NCBI GenBank assembly: GCA_016713535.1
Contig: JADJOY010000014.1
Location: forward strand, 1-64,000
Origin: JADJOY01 sp016713535 [NCBI: Deltaproteobacteria bacterium]
Lineage (GTDB): Bacteria > JADJOY01
Length of the DNA: 64,000 bases
Reading direction: 5' to 3'
Shown: positions 37,994-52,711 of the stretch, piece by piece
Numbering within the stretch: the stretch's first letter is position 1
Layout of the letters: the number at the start of each line of letters is the position of its first letter
Made by a program: the position numbers and the translations under genes
Notes under the pieces: model-generated
Database searches by the model: none
Seen by the model: the letters and a program-made list of their open reading frames with translations, nothing else
Told to the model about the DNA's origin: nothing

Positions 37994-38737
37994 TCAGCTC
38001 GCCTCGACCAAGACACAGCCGCCTTCCTCGAGGAATGGCAAGTCCCGAGATGTATGGAACGTCGCGTTTGCGAATCCGCCGTCTCGAAGGAGCGCGCGGA
38101 GCCGAGCGGGGGTGTGGCTGCGGACCGTGATCTCTTCGTCTTCCGTACCGATCACTTCGTCGTCCATCGACTTCACGTACTTGCCGCGGATGAGTGTACA
38201 CCCGAGGCCCCCAGTCGATGGGCGCTCGAGGTGGTGATGACAGCGCCATCAGGGCACTGGAACGGCCCGAGGCTCGAGGTCTAGTAGATCAGGAGTGCTG
38301 GCTTCATCCTCAGGTTCGGTGAACTCGAGTAGAAGAGACGCGTCCGGCAATAGATGCTCACGAATACGAGCCAGCGCTACGAGTAGCGTGTCGTCGCTGG
38401 TCAGAAGGCCAATCGAGCCGGACGGAATGAAGGCCAATCCGTAACGGTGGGGCAATGAGAGCGCCTCGAGAGGCTGATCGACGATGTCGGCGCAGACACC
38501 CGCGATCGCCAATCTGCGCTGGCAGGCGGCGATCATGTGACGAGAAGAGTCGGTCCCGTCGACGACAAGTCCAGCGCGGATCAGTGGAACCAGAAGACGG
38601 CCCGATCCGCACATCGGCTCGAGGATTCGTCCGCGAGCACTTCGTGCTTTCTGGGTGTAGAAGTCAATCGCGGCAGACGGCGCGCTCGGCTTGTCCAGGT
38701 CGTAGAACTCGGTGCAGAGGCTGCCGTACGCTGACAC
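37994..38737 (-). pseudogene. SAM-dependent methyltransferase, disrupted
   Basis: The N-half is a normal class I methyltransferase: FYTQKARSARGRILEPMCGSGRLLVPL (motif I) and VVDGTDSSRHMI. The frame stops at TGA 38249-38251 after LEPRAVPVP. The same frame then resumes after the stop with CTLIRGKYVKSMDDEVI and EDEEITVRSHTPARLRALLRDGGF, the family C-terminus. In between, the next frame gives PDGAVITTSS, the expected sequence. So one inserted base near 38249 and one lost base before about 38210 would restore a protein of about 245 residues. The GTG at 38737 lies 13 bases after an attC-like site, the usual layout of an integron cassette. Base composition is lower in GC than the neighbours. Pseudogene or sequencing error: undecided. 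Confidence 0.6.
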
Positions 38738-38750
38738 TCGTGGCTCTGAT

Positions 38751-38837
38751 GCCCAACGTGGCGTTCACCCGCGCGCTGCGGTTGGCGCGTCGGATTCAGC
38801 TCCGTGTGCGGTGACGGGTGCGATCGACGCGTTCGGC
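38751..38837 (-). other. attC-like integron recombination site
   Basis: On the minus strand the 87-base element starts GCCGAAC and ends GGTGAACGCCACGTTGGGC. The end GTTGGGC is a canonical GTTRRRY core, and the start is one base off RYYYAAC. The two halves form an imperfect palindrome (GCC.AACG ... CACCCG paired with the complementary half), as attC sites do. The methyltransferase start codon follows 13 bases later. No integrase gene is in the window. Confidence 0.55.
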
Positions 38838-38962
38838 ACTCGATCTCGAAGGTCTGCCAGCAGCGCCTCGACCGCTCGATTGTGACGGCGCTGTTCAAGC
38901 ACCACGGTCCACAGCTTTGCGTCGATCATCGCGACGCCAAGCATGATGAGAAAGCTGGTCAT
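38765..38962 (-). CDS. Small hypothetical membrane protein, possible cassette gene
   Basis: A 65-residue frame with a hydrophobic N-terminus (MTSFLIMLGVAMIDAKLW) and an amphipathic, charged middle (RRHNRAVEALLADLRDR). Its 3' end lies inside the attC-like element, as often seen in cassette arrays. There is only a weak ribosome-binding site. It could be a real cassette gene or chance; no family is recognised. Confidence 0.3.
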   Translation of the reverse strand: MTSFLIMLGVAMIDAKLWTVVLEQRRHNRAVEALLADLRDRVPNASIAPVTAHGAESDAPTAARG

Positions 38963-39425
38963 CCCAAGAGTGCTAGCGGTGGCAGGGGTTCGGTCAGCGA
39001 AACATCCTTCGACGCAACTACTCGATCCGCCCTACGAACGTAGCGTCGCCCAGGTCGCGAAGATTCTGCTCAGTTGACACGACCTGGCGCAAGTGTTCGC
39101 CAGCCAAGCGGATTTGCGGAGCGCGCCGGACACGCCGCCGGGAGGGCGGGGACAAGAGGCCGGCGGCGGTCGTGCCGACGCCGAGGGACAGGTTGCGGGG
39201 TTGATCCGACGCCCGGCACCGAGGGTGCAGCGCTTCGGCCGGCTGGCGCGCACCGCTGCACCAGCGCTGCGCGCGACGGTGTGGGGGGCGTTCGGCGGAA
39301 CACGGCGGGGGCCAGGAAGATCCAGCGGCGCGGCCGTGACCGCGGACGGACCGGGCTGGCTTTGCTCGCTTCGGACGCGCTGTGGTAGGTAGCGCGGGCT
39401 GGGCTTTCAACGGGAGGAGCGCAAC
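38963..39425. other. Intergenic region upstream of acetyl-CoA synthetase; no gene recognised
   Basis: About 460 bases. The left 120 bases are relatively AT-rich and belong to the foreign-looking patch; the rest is GC-rich. Short frames on both strands (60-100 codons) are Arg/Gly/Pro-rich and overlapping. No terminator or clear promoter seen apart from the ribosome-binding site GGGAGGAG before 39426. Confidence 0.5.
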
Positions 39426-41510
<2,085 letters not shown>

Positions 41511-41540
41511 TCGGCGGATGCGAGTCGACCGGGTGAGCGA

Positions 41541-42371
41541 ATGAGCTGGCAGGCGAAAGGCGGGGGCAGCGGCTGGTCGGGCGGAGGTGGGGGGCCGGGG
41601 CTGAGCTTCGGGCCTGGTATCACGCCGTTCGGCAAGCAGGTCTGCATCGCCCTGGCCGTATGCTTCGGACTCGAGCTCTTCCTCCGCTACTGGCTCGGGC
41701 TCGGCAAGGTGGTCGACAGCTTGATGCTGTGGCCCCTCACGTCGGGAAGGTTCGCGCCCTGGCAGTTCGTCACTCACCCCTTCGTGTACGCCGGGGATCC
41801 GCTGTCGTTCGTGCTGATGCTGCTTGCGCTCTACTTCTTCGCCTCGACCCTCGAGCGCTACCTCGGTACCGGGCGATTCCAGACGTTCCTGCTGGCCTCG
41901 ACGGTCGGCGCCGGATTGGTGGGCTGGCTCGTCTGCTCGGCGCTCGGCTACATGCCCGGGGCCGCCGGCACGCCGGCGAAGGCGTTCGGCCTCCAGCCGT
42001 TCTCGGGCTTCGGCGTGCCGGTGATCGCGTGCGTGGCGGCGTTCGGGTGGCTCCAGCCGCGCGCGCAGATCCTGCTGATGTTCATCCTGCCGATCCCGGC
42101 GATCTACATCACCTACCTGACCATCGGCGGCCAGGTCGTCGGGCTCCTCACGGCGCAGCCGTGGAGCGTCTACTATCTGGCGGGGATCGGGTTGATCTAT
42201 GCGGTAGTCCAGCGTGGCGTTCGACTACCGGACCTGCGCCGTCAGTGGTTGGTCGTGAAGCAGCGGCAGGTCCAGAAGAAGCTCACCAAGCTCCAGGTGA
42301 TCGACGGCGGCAAGGCCGGAAAGCCTCCGGATCGCCCCAACGGCGACCCCCGCAAGCCCACCGTGCACTGA
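41541..42371 (+). CDS. Rhomboid-fold membrane protein, probably non-proteolytic
   Basis: A 276-residue protein with a Gly/Ser-rich cytoplasmic start and about six hydrophobic segments (for example VCIALAVCFGLELFLRYWL, LSFVLMLLALYFFASTLERYLG, LLASTVGAGLVGWLVCSALGY). The motif WQFVTHPFVYAG and the loop ERYLGTGRFQTF match the rhomboid/Derlin fold. The Gly-x-Ser and His catalytic pair of active rhomboids is not present: the corresponding helix reads SGFGVPVIACVAAFGW. A basic C-terminal tail follows. It is 30 nt downstream of acs, probably co-transcribed. Confidence 0.7.
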   Translation: MSWQAKGGGSGWSGGGGGPGLSFGPGITPFGKQVCIALAVCFGLELFLRYWLGLGKVVDSLMLWPLTSGRFAPWQFVTHPFVYAGDPLSFVLMLLALYFFASTLERYLGTGRFQTFLLASTVGAGLVGWLVCSALGYMPGAAGTPAKAFGLQPFSGFGVPVIACVAAFGWLQPRAQILLMFILPIPAIYITYLTIGGQVVGLLTAQPWSVYYLAGIGLIYAVVQRGVRLPDLRRQWLVVKQRQVQKKLTKLQVIDGGKAGKPPDRPNGDPRKPTVH

Positions 42372-42375
42372 TCGC

Positions 42376-42443
42376 GGTCGCGAAGGATCGCGACCCTCCA
42401 GCCGATCGTCGTCCCGATTGGAGGGCTGCGGTCCCTCGCAGCC
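42376..42443. repeat. Pair of REP-like palindromes, heads facing each other
   Basis: Left unit: arms 42376-42383 and 42388-42395 (GGTCGCGA, loop AGGA) followed by CTCC at 42396-42399. Right unit: GGAG at 42420-42423 with arms 42424-42430 and 42437-42443 (GGCTGCG, loop GTCCCT). These are the same two hairpins found at 51528-51586, but here in the opposite arrangement. They lie between two convergent genes. Confidence 0.75.
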
Positions 42444-42462
42444 GGACGGGTGTGAGCCGACT

Positions 42463-43635
42463 TCACGGGCAGAGCTGCCGCGCGAGCTCGTCCGCGATCA
42501 GCATCCCCTGCAGCGTCGGCTTGATCCGATCGCCGTCGATCACGAGCTGCCATCGCCCGATGGCGTCGGCGAGCGCGTCGGCGGGTAGGGGCGGGCGCTC
42601 AGCGCTCCCGCCCGGCTCGCGGGGGAAGCCGTCCGCGCAGCGCAGGCCGAGGAGGATCTCCTCGCGCCGCAGCTCGACGGGTGAGAGCACCTCTCGTTCC
42701 GCGATCGGCTTCCGGCCTTCGCCGAGAGCCGCGAGCCACGGCTCGAGGGCGCGGTGGTTCCACCACCGCATCGAGCCATCGAACGAGTGCGCCGCGGGGC
42801 CGATGCCCAGGTAAGGCGAGTGGCGCCAATACGCGAGGTTGTGGCGGGAGCGGAAGCGTTCCTCTCGGGCGTAGTTCGAGACCTCGTAGTGCTCGTAGCC
42901 CGCGGCGCAGAGAAGCTCGTCGGTGGTGACGAACAGCCGGTGCAGCGCGCTCGGGCGAAGCGGCCTGAGCTGGCCGCTTCCACGGCGGCGGGCGAGCTCG
43001 GTGCCTTCCTCGATCGTCAGCTCGTAGGCCGAGACGTGCTCGGGCCGTGTGTCGAGCACCCGGCTCACGGTCTCGTGCCAGCTCGCGGTGGACTGCCCCG
43101 GGACGCCGAAGATCAGGTCGACGCACAGGTTCGCGAGGCCGCCGGCGCGCGCCGCGTCGAGCGCCGCCAGCGCGTGCGAGCGCCGGTGCTTGCGGCCGAG
43201 AACCCGCAGCGCCTCGTCGTCGAGCGACTGGATGCCCAGCGTGAGCCGGTTCACGCCGAGCCCGACCAGCGCCTGCGCGTACTCGGTCGAGAGGTCCTCG
43301 GGGTTCGCTTCGAGCGTGACCTCGGCGCCGGGCGCGACCTCGAAGTGGTCCCGGATCGCGGCCACGATCCGCTCCAGCTCGTCGGGCGAGAGCGTGGACG
43401 GTGTCCCGCCGCCGAAGTGGATGGTGGAGAGCGTCGCGGCGCGATCCCCGACCAGCTCGATCTCGCGGATCAGGGCATCCACGAAGTCGTGGACGCCCGG
43501 TGGAGGCGTCGCGGTCCCTCGCGACGCCAGCACGTCCGTTCGGGCACCGCGTCTCCCGATCGGCACCACGAAGAAGTCGCAATACGGGCACACCCGCCGG
43601 CAATACGGCACGTGGACGTAGAGGCCGAGGCTCAT
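42463..43635 (-). CDS. hemW: HemW-type radical SAM protein (heme chaperone)
   Basis: A 390-residue radical SAM protein formerly annotated as oxygen-independent coproporphyrinogen oxidase; family members bind heme and a [4Fe-4S] cluster. The motif is YCRRVCPYCDFF (CxxxCxxC), then HFGGGTPSTLSP, EANPEDLSTEY, GVNRLTLGIQSLDDE, DLIFGVPGQS and AYELTIEEGTEL. The ATG at 43635 (MSLGLYVHVPY) is chosen; a GTG at 43659 is possible. Two segments look inserted relative to relatives: GARTDVLASRGTATPPP after the cluster motif and EPGGSAERPPLP near the C-terminus. Both are encoded by REP-like palindromes in frame. Confidence 0.88.
   Translation of the reverse strand: MSLGLYVHVPYCRRVCPYCDFFVVPIGRRGARTDVLASRGTATPPPGVHDFVDALIREIELVGDRAATLSTIHFGGGTPSTLSPDELERIVAAIRDHFEVAPGAEVTLEANPEDLSTEYAQALVGLGVNRLTLGIQSLDDEALRVLGRKHRRSHALAALDAARAGGLANLCVDLIFGVPGQSTASWHETVSRVLDTRPEHVSAYELTIEEGTELARRRGSGQLRPLRPSALHRLFVTTDELLCAAGYEHYEVSNYAREERFRSRHNLAYWRHSPYLGIGPAAHSFDGSMRWWNHRALEPWLAALGEGRKPIAEREVLSPVELRREEILLGLRCADGFPREPGGSAERPPLPADALADAIGRWQLVIDGDRIKPTLQGMLIADELARQLCP
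42585..42613 (+). repeat. REP-like palindrome inside hemW (C-terminal part)
   Basis: GTAG at 42585-42588, arms GGGCGGG (42589-42595) and CCCGCCC (42607-42613), with a nested CGCT/AGCG pairing in the loop. It encodes part of the extra segment SAERPPLP in HemW and keeps the frame. Confidence 0.6.
43502..43528 (+). repeat. REP-like palindrome inside hemW (N-terminal part)
   Basis: GGAG at 43502-43505, then perfect 9-bp arms 43505-43513 and 43520-43528 (GGCGTCGCG, loop GTCCCT). The loop is identical to that of the GGAG unit at 42420-42443. It encodes part of the extra segment ASRGTATPPP in HemW. Confidence 0.65.
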
Positions 43636-43793
43636 GGCGGGACCACCGTCCGGCGCCACGGGACCGTGGCCGGGCCACCGATCGGTCCTCGGTGGCCAGC
43701 GCGCGCGGCCTCGGTCGCGCCCTCGCTCGAATTTGCTTTCATTCGCGAGATCGGCGGCTTACGCGATTGGCCGGCGACGTGCACTTGGCCGGC

Positions 43794-43821
43794 TTGACGC
43801 ATCTCGGGATTTCAATAGAGT
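43794..43821 (+). promoter_or_regulatory. Sigma-70-type promoter of gltB
   Basis: TTGACG at 43794-43799 and TAGAGT at 43816-43821 with a 16-base spacer. It lies about 75 bases upstream of the gltB ATG, in the only relatively AT-rich part of the gap. Confidence 0.5.
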
Positions 43822-43846
43822 GGTCCGTTACGCACTGCACAACGGT

Positions 43847-43871
43847 ACGCTGGGGCAACTTGCCCCAGCGT
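43847..43871 (+). promoter_or_regulatory. Perfect 12+1+12 dyad in the gltB leader
   Basis: Arms 43847-43858 and 43860-43871 (ACGCTGGGGCAA and its complement) around a single central base. It sits between the likely transcription start and the gltB ATG at 43897. It could be a protein-binding operator or a leader hairpin; the one-base loop favours a DNA operator. Confidence 0.55.
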
Positions 43872-43896
43872 CCATTTGCGCCTCAGCAGGGACGCC

Positions 43897-48507
<4,611 letters not shown>

Positions 48508-48555
48508 GGTACCGCGGGGCTGGGCGCGGTTCGCGGCGCTCGCCTCATCTTGCTC

Positions 48556-48580
48556 GTAGGGGCGGGGCCCGTCCCCGCCC
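48556..48580 (+). repeat. REP-like palindrome between gltB and gltD
   Basis: GTAG at 48556-48559, arms 48560-48567 and 48573-48580 (GGGCGGGG, loop CCCGT). The gltD ribosome-binding site (CCAGGAG) begins a few bases after it, so the hairpin could alter the gltB:gltD ratio. Confidence 0.7.
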
Positions 48581-48597
48581 GAAGGCCAGGAGTGATC

Positions 48598-50070
48598 GTG
48601 GGTAAGCCGACTGGGTTCAAGGAATTCTCGCGCGAGCTGCCGCCCAAGCGGCCGGTCGAGCTGCGCGTGCGCGACTGGCGCGAGATCCCCGAGAAGTTCG
48701 CCGCGGAGAAGGTGCAGACCCAGGCCGCGCGTTGCATGGACTGCGGCGTGCCCTTCTGTCACACGGGGTGTCCGCTCGGGAACATCATCCCCGACTGGAA
48801 CGATCTCGTTTTTCGCGAGCGCTGGGCGCGCGCGCTCGACGTGCTGCATTCGACGAACAACTTCCCTGAGTTCACGGGGCGCATCTGCCCGGCGCCGTGC
48901 GAGGAAGCCTGCGTCCTCGGCATCACCGACCCGCCGGTGACGATCGAGCAGATCGAGCAGTCGATCATCGAGCGCGCGTTCGAGGATGGGATCGTGAAGC
49001 CGTCCACGCCGGCCACGCGCACCGGCAAGAAGGTCGCGGTCGTGGGCTCCGGCCCGGCGGGCCTCGCGGCGGCGCAGCAGCTCAACCGCGCCGGCCATCT
49101 CGTCACGGTGTTCGAGCGTGCCGATCGGATCGGCGGCCTGCTTCGCTATGGCATCCCCGACTTCAAGCTGGAGAAGTGGGTGATCGACCGTCGCCTCGCG
49201 CTGATGCGCGCGGAGGGGATCGAGTTCCGCACCAGCGCCAACGTCGGCAAGAACGTGCCGGTGGCCGAGCTCGAGGCCTTCGACGCGGTGGTGCTGTGCG
49301 GCGGCGCCACCAAGCCGCGCGACCTGCCGGTGCCGGGGCGCGAGCTCGCGGGGGTCCACTTCGCGATGGACTTCCTGTCGCAGCAGAACATGCGCGTGGC
49401 CGGTGACGACGTGGAGACGAAGGGGATCGAGCCGCTCTTCGCCACCGGCAAGCACGTCATCGTGATCGGCGGTGGCGACACCGGCAGCGACTGCATCGGC
49501 ACCTCGAACCGCCACGGCGCCAAGTCCATCACCCAGTTCGAGGTGTTGCCGCAGCCGCCGAACGGGCGTCCCGACGCCCAGCCTTGGCCGTACTGGCCGA
49601 TGAAGCTGCGCACCAGCACCTCGCACGAGGAGGGCTGCGATCGCGTGTTCAGCATCTCCACCAAGGAGTTCCTGGGGAGCGGCGGGACGCTACAGGCGCT
49701 GCGCACCGTCGAGGTGGAGTGGGTCTCGAACCCGGCCGGCGGCCCGCCCAAGCTCGTCGAGCGCGCGGGGAGCGAGAAGGAGTGGCCGGCGGATCTGGTG
49801 CTGCTCGCCATGGGCTTCGTCGGCCCCGAGCCGGACGGCGTCATCGCCCAGCTCGGCGTCGAGCTCGATCCGCGCGGCAACGCCAGGTCCGACGCGAGCT
49901 ACATGACCAACGTCCCCGGCGTGTTCGCGGCGGGTGACCTGCGCCGCGGCCAGTCCCTGGTGGTGTGGGCGATCTCGGAGGGGCGCGAGGCGGCCCACCA
50001 CGTCGACAAGTGGCTCATGGGCCGGTCCGAGCTGCCGCTCAAGGGTGGGCTCGACCTGCCGCGCGTGTGA
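48598..50070 (+). CDS. gltD: Glutamate synthase (NADPH) small subunit
   Basis: Feeds electrons from NADPH through FAD and Fe-S clusters to GltB. The 490-residue protein begins with the cysteine-rich cluster domain ([25 protein letters not shown], then [15 protein letters not shown]). It then has two Rossmann motifs: [17 protein letters not shown] (FAD) and [17 protein letters not shown] (NADPH), and [16 protein letters not shown] near the end. The GTG at 48598 has AGGAG just upstream; a GTG at 48592 is less well spaced. It is 90 nt downstream of gltB, separated by a REP-like hairpin. Confidence 0.95.
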   Translation: MGKPTGFKEFSRELPPKRPVELRVRDWREIPEKFAAEKVQTQAARCMDCGVPFCHTGCPLGNIIPDWNDLVFRERWARALDVLHSTNNFPEFTGRICPAPCEEACVLGITDPPVTIEQIEQSIIERAFEDGIVKPSTPATRTGKKVAVVGSGPAGLAAAQQLNRAGHLVTVFERADRIGGLLRYGIPDFKLEKWVIDRRLALMRAEGIEFRTSANVGKNVPVAELEAFDAVVLCGGATKPRDLPVPGRELAGVHFAMDFLSQQNMRVAGDDVETKGIEPLFATGKHVIVIGGGDTGSDCIGTSNRHGAKSITQFEVLPQPPNGRPDAQPWPYWPMKLRTSTSHEEGCDRVFSISTKEFLGSGGTLQALRTVEVEWVSNPAGGPPKLVERAGSEKEWPADLVLLAMGFVGPEPDGVIAQLGVELDPRGNARSDASYMTNVPGVFAAGDLRRGQSLVVWAISEGREAAHHVDKWLMGRSELPLKGGLDLPRV

Positions 50071-50085
50071 TTCGCCAGCAATACT

Positions 50086-50115
50086 GCCTCCGCCCGAGCT
50101 GGTGAGGGCGGAGGC
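50086..50115 (+). terminator. Stem-loop after gltD
   Basis: Perfect 10-bp arms (50086-50095 GCCTCCGCCC and 50106-50115) with a 10-base loop, 15 bases after the gltD stop. No T run, so it may stabilise the transcript end rather than terminate by itself. Confidence 0.5.
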
Positions 50116-50244
50116 CCCCTCCGTCTGGAACCGCGATCTTGCGCGGGCGTCGTCCCACGCCGCGCCCACCGCGCCGCGCCCATGCGCGGTGCCGGAAGCG
50201 CCGTGCCCACCGGGGTCGGTCGCGATCCCGAGAGAGCCCTCATC

Positions 50245-51519
50245 ATGGCCAAGCCCAGTGGACCGACCGCGCGCGTGCGCGAGCGAGCGCTCACGCGCCT
50301 CGCGACCCGTCACCCGTGGATCTACAAGAGTGACCTCGAGCGCGTGGAAGGCGCGAGCGGCGGCGACGTCGTCACGGTGCGCGACTCGCGCGCGAGGTTC
50401 CTCGCGCGCGCGCTCTACAGCGATCGCTCGGAGATCGCGCTGCGCGTCGTGTCGTGGGACGAGGTGGCGGTCGACGCCGGGTTCTGGACCCGCGCCTTCG
50501 ACGACGCGCTCGCCTTCCGGACCCAGGTGGCACCGGGGGCCGAGTCGCTGCGCCTGGTCCACGGCGAGGCCGACGGGTTTCCGGGGCTGGTGGTCGACCG
50601 GTTCGCCGACGTGGTCTCGATCCAGACGCTCACCCAGGGTGCCGAACGGCTCAAGAGCTTCTGGGTCGACCTGATCCAGTCGCGCCTCCATCCGCGCTCG
50701 ATCGTCGAGCGCAACGACAGCCGGGTGCGGGTGCTCGAAGGCCTGAGCGAGATCACCGGGGTCCTCGCCGGCGAGGACCCGGGCGAGGTGGAGGTTCAGC
50801 AGGGACCGGTGCGCCTCGCCGTGCAGCCGCTCGAGGGCCAGAAGACCGGCGCATTCCTCGACCAGCGCGAGAACCGGGAAGCGGCCGCGCGCTGGGCCTC
50901 GGGCTCGGTGCTCGACGTGTTCTCCGCGGAGGGCGGCTTCGCCGTGCGGCTCGCGGCCGTTTCGTCGGTGTCGAGCGTCGAGGCGATCGAGTCGTCGGCG
51001 GCGTCGATCGAGCGCGGTCGCGCCAACGCGGCGCGAAACGGCGTCACGGTCCAGTGGCGCGAGGCCAACGCATTCGACGCGATCCGCGAGCTGGTGGTGG
51101 CGCGCCGTCGCTACGACACCGTGGTGCTCGATCCGCCCGCCTTCGCCCGAACTCGCCGGGACCTAGAGGGCGCCTTGCGCGGCTACAAGGAGATCAACCT
51201 GCGCGGGCTCAAGCTGCTCGGGCCCGGCGGCATCCTGGTCACCTGCACGTGCAGCCACCACGTGAGCGAGAGCGACTTCGAGCGCATCGTCGCGGAGGCC
51301 GCCGCCGACGCGGGCCGGGACGTGACCGTGCTCGAGAGGCGCGGCGCCGCGGCCGACCACCGGGTGCGGCTCTCGATCCCGGAGAGTGCTTACCTCAAGT
51401 GCATGATCCTGCGCGTCGACCGCGTCTCGCCGCCACTCGTCACGTCGCGGTCGCACGAACCCCGCAAGCCCGCCGCGGCGGCGCGTCCCGCCAGGCGCCA
51501 CGCTCCCCGTCCCGGTTGA
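50245..51519 (+). CDS. rlmI: RlmI-type 23S rRNA (cytosine-5) methyltransferase
   Basis: A 424-residue protein. The N-terminal PUA-like domain ([25 protein letters not shown]) binds RNA, a linker domain follows, and the class I methyltransferase domain begins at [18 protein letters not shown], with VVLDPPAFA (motif IV) and [14 protein letters not shown] (motif VI region, catalytic Cys). [16 protein letters not shown] is characteristic of the RlmI/RlmK-like COG1092 group. The last about 30 residues are Arg/Pro/Ala-rich. The ATG at 50245 begins [11 protein letters not shown]. The exact target base is not proved by sequence. Confidence 0.88.
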   Translation: MAKPSGPTARVRERALTRLATRHPWIYKSDLERVEGASGGDVVTVRDSRARFLARALYSDRSEIALRVVSWDEVAVDAGFWTRAFDDALAFRTQVAPGAESLRLVHGEADGFPGLVVDRFADVVSIQTLTQGAERLKSFWVDLIQSRLHPRSIVERNDSRVRVLEGLSEITGVLAGEDPGEVEVQQGPVRLAVQPLEGQKTGAFLDQRENREAAARWASGSVLDVFSAEGGFAVRLAAVSSVSSVEAIESSAASIERGRANAARNGVTVQWREANAFDAIRELVVARRRYDTVVLDPPAFARTRRDLEGALRGYKEINLRGLKLLGPGGILVTCTCSHHVSESDFERIVAEAAADAGRDVTVLERRGAAADHRVRLSIPESAYLKCMILRVDRVSPPLVTSRSHEPRKPAAAARPARRHAPRPG

Positions 51520-51527
51520 CGCAGCCT

Positions 51528-51586
51528 GGAGGGTCGCGATCCTTCGCGACCGGGGCGCGGGCGGCTGCGAGGGACCGCAGCCCTCC
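51528..51586. repeat. REPIN-like doublet 1
   Basis: GGAG (51528-51531), hairpin with arms 51532-51539 and 51544-51551 (GGTCGCGA, loop TCCT), a short spacer, hairpin with arms 51563-51569 and 51576-51582 (GGCTGCG, loop AGGGAC), then CTCC (51583-51586). Two REP units in inverted orientation with outer tetranucleotides, the arrangement called a REPIN. Confidence 0.75.
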
Positions 51587-51613
51587 AACCGGGACGGTGA
51601 TGGAGCGAGGGGC

Positions 51614-51690
51614 GGGAGGGCTCACGCCCTCCCCTGCACTTCCGCGCGTCGCGCCCGGGTGGGAGTGTGGGGGCGAGCGTCAGCTCGCCC
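51614..51690. repeat. Two single palindromes
   Basis: First: arms 51614-51621 and 51626-51633 (GGGAGGGC, loop TCAC). Second: arms 51671-51678 and 51683-51690 (GGGCGAGC, loop GTCA). Both have 8-bp perfect arms and 4-base loops. They lack a clean GTAG head. Confidence 0.55.
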
Positions 51691-51734
51691 GCGGTGGCGA
51701 TCGATCGTTCGTCACGGCGCGCCGGGGACACGCT

Positions 51735-51793
51735 GGAGGGTCGCGATCCTTCGCGACCGAGGCGTTGGCGGCTGCGATTGACCGCAGCCCTCC
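51735..51793. repeat. REPIN-like doublet 2
   Basis: Nearly the same as the doublet at 51528: GGAG, hairpin GGTCGCGA with loop TCCT, spacer, hairpin with GGCTGCG arm, CTCC. The spacer and the second loop differ by a few bases. Confidence 0.75.
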
Positions 51794-51813
51794 AAGGGGG
51801 ACGACGAGCGGCT

Positions 51814-51879
51814 GGAGGATCGTCGCTTCGTCGACGACCCCGGGCCGACGCGGGGCGAACGACGAAGCGTTCGCCCTCC
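51814..51879. repeat. REPIN-like doublet 3 with different hairpin sequences
   Basis: Outer GGAG (51814-51817) and CTCC (51876-51879) are as in doublets 1 and 2, and the spacing is similar, but the stems are different: a TCGTCG-containing stem and a GCGAACG/CGTTCGC stem. Same layout, new arm sequences. Confidence 0.65.
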
Positions 51880-51887
51880 AGCCGGGC

Positions 51888-52307
51888 TCACTCCGCGCTC
51901 GGGCTCCTCTGGAACACGGGCAGCTCGTCGCCGAAGCGCACCCAGGGCAGTGCGTCTTCCATCCACAGGTGGGCCACCGGTGGGAAGTCGCCCGGGCGAT
52001 CGAGGCTCGCCGTCGTCAGGTCCACGTCGTCGGGCCGATCGACCCGAACGTACGTGAGCGGCGTGCCGCACGTGCCGCAGAACGTCCGCGTGACCGGCGG
52101 CGAGGACCGATACGACACCGGCTGCCCCTTCGTGAACGCGAAGTTGGCTGGCTCGAACGTCACCCACGCGACCACGGGCGAACCGGCCGCGCGCCGGCAC
52201 GACTCGCAATGGCACATGACCCGGTACTTCGGTTCGCCCGTCACGCGGTAACGGACCGCGCCGCACAGGCAGCCCCCTTCGATCACCGCGTCGATCGGCT
52301 CGCTCAT
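51888..52307 (-). CDS. GFA/CENP-V-family zinc protein
   Basis: A 139-residue protein of the glutathione-dependent formaldehyde-activating (Gfa) fold. Zinc ligands are in GGCLCGAVRY, CHCESCRRAAG and FCGTCGTPL. The family includes many members of unknown substrate; formaldehyde activation is not established for most. The start overlaps the preceding gene's stop by ATGA, so it is the last gene of a three-gene run. Confidence 0.85.
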   Translation of the reverse strand: MSEPIDAVIEGGCLCGAVRYRVTGEPKYRVMCHCESCRRAAGSPVVAWVTFEPANFAFTKGQPVSYRSSPPVTRTFCGTCGTPLTYVRVDRPDDVDLTTASLDRPGDFPPVAHLWMEDALPWVRFGDELPVFQRSPSAE

Positions 52308-52711
52308 GGGATCGAGAGCCCCATCTGCCGCGCCATGGCGGCGGAGTCACGTGCGCCCCAGCGCTTGGCGATCTTGCCGTCCTTCATCACGAACCACTCC
52401 ATCGCCACCACCTCGTAGGTCTTGCCGGTGGGTGGGTTGCCGAGGAACTCGCCGACCGACTTGCCGCGCTCGGTGTAGCGGACGGCGACCTGGTCACCCT
52501 CCGCCACGATCTCGTCGACGGTGAGGTGGATGGCGATGCCCTCGTGGAGCCGCCTCCAGATCGGGATCACCTTGTCCAGGTCGCCGGAGCCGAGGACACC
52601 GTGGACGATCGCGTCGGGGGTGAAGAGCGCGCGCAGCGCCTCGATGTCGAGGCAGTTGAACGCCTCCACGTACTCCCGCACCACCTCCCTGTTCATTTCC
52701 GAGCTGCTCAT
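52304..52711 (-). CDS. SnoaL/NTF2-like protein
   Basis: A 135-residue cone-shaped alpha+beta protein. MNREVVREYVEAFNCLDIEALRALFTPDAIVHGV, then VDEIVAEGDQVAVRYTERGK, then GKTYEVVAMEWFVMKDGKIAKRWG is the SnoaL-like polyketide-cyclase/ester-cyclase pattern. Catalysis is not certain. The gene overlaps its two neighbours by four bases on each side (ATGA). Confidence 0.8.
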   Translation of the reverse strand: MSSSEMNREVVREYVEAFNCLDIEALRALFTPDAIVHGVLGSGDLDKVIPIWRRLHEGIAIHLTVDEIVAEGDQVAVRYTERGKSVGEFLGNPPTGKTYEVVAMEWFVMKDGKIAKRWGARDSAAMARQMGLSIP

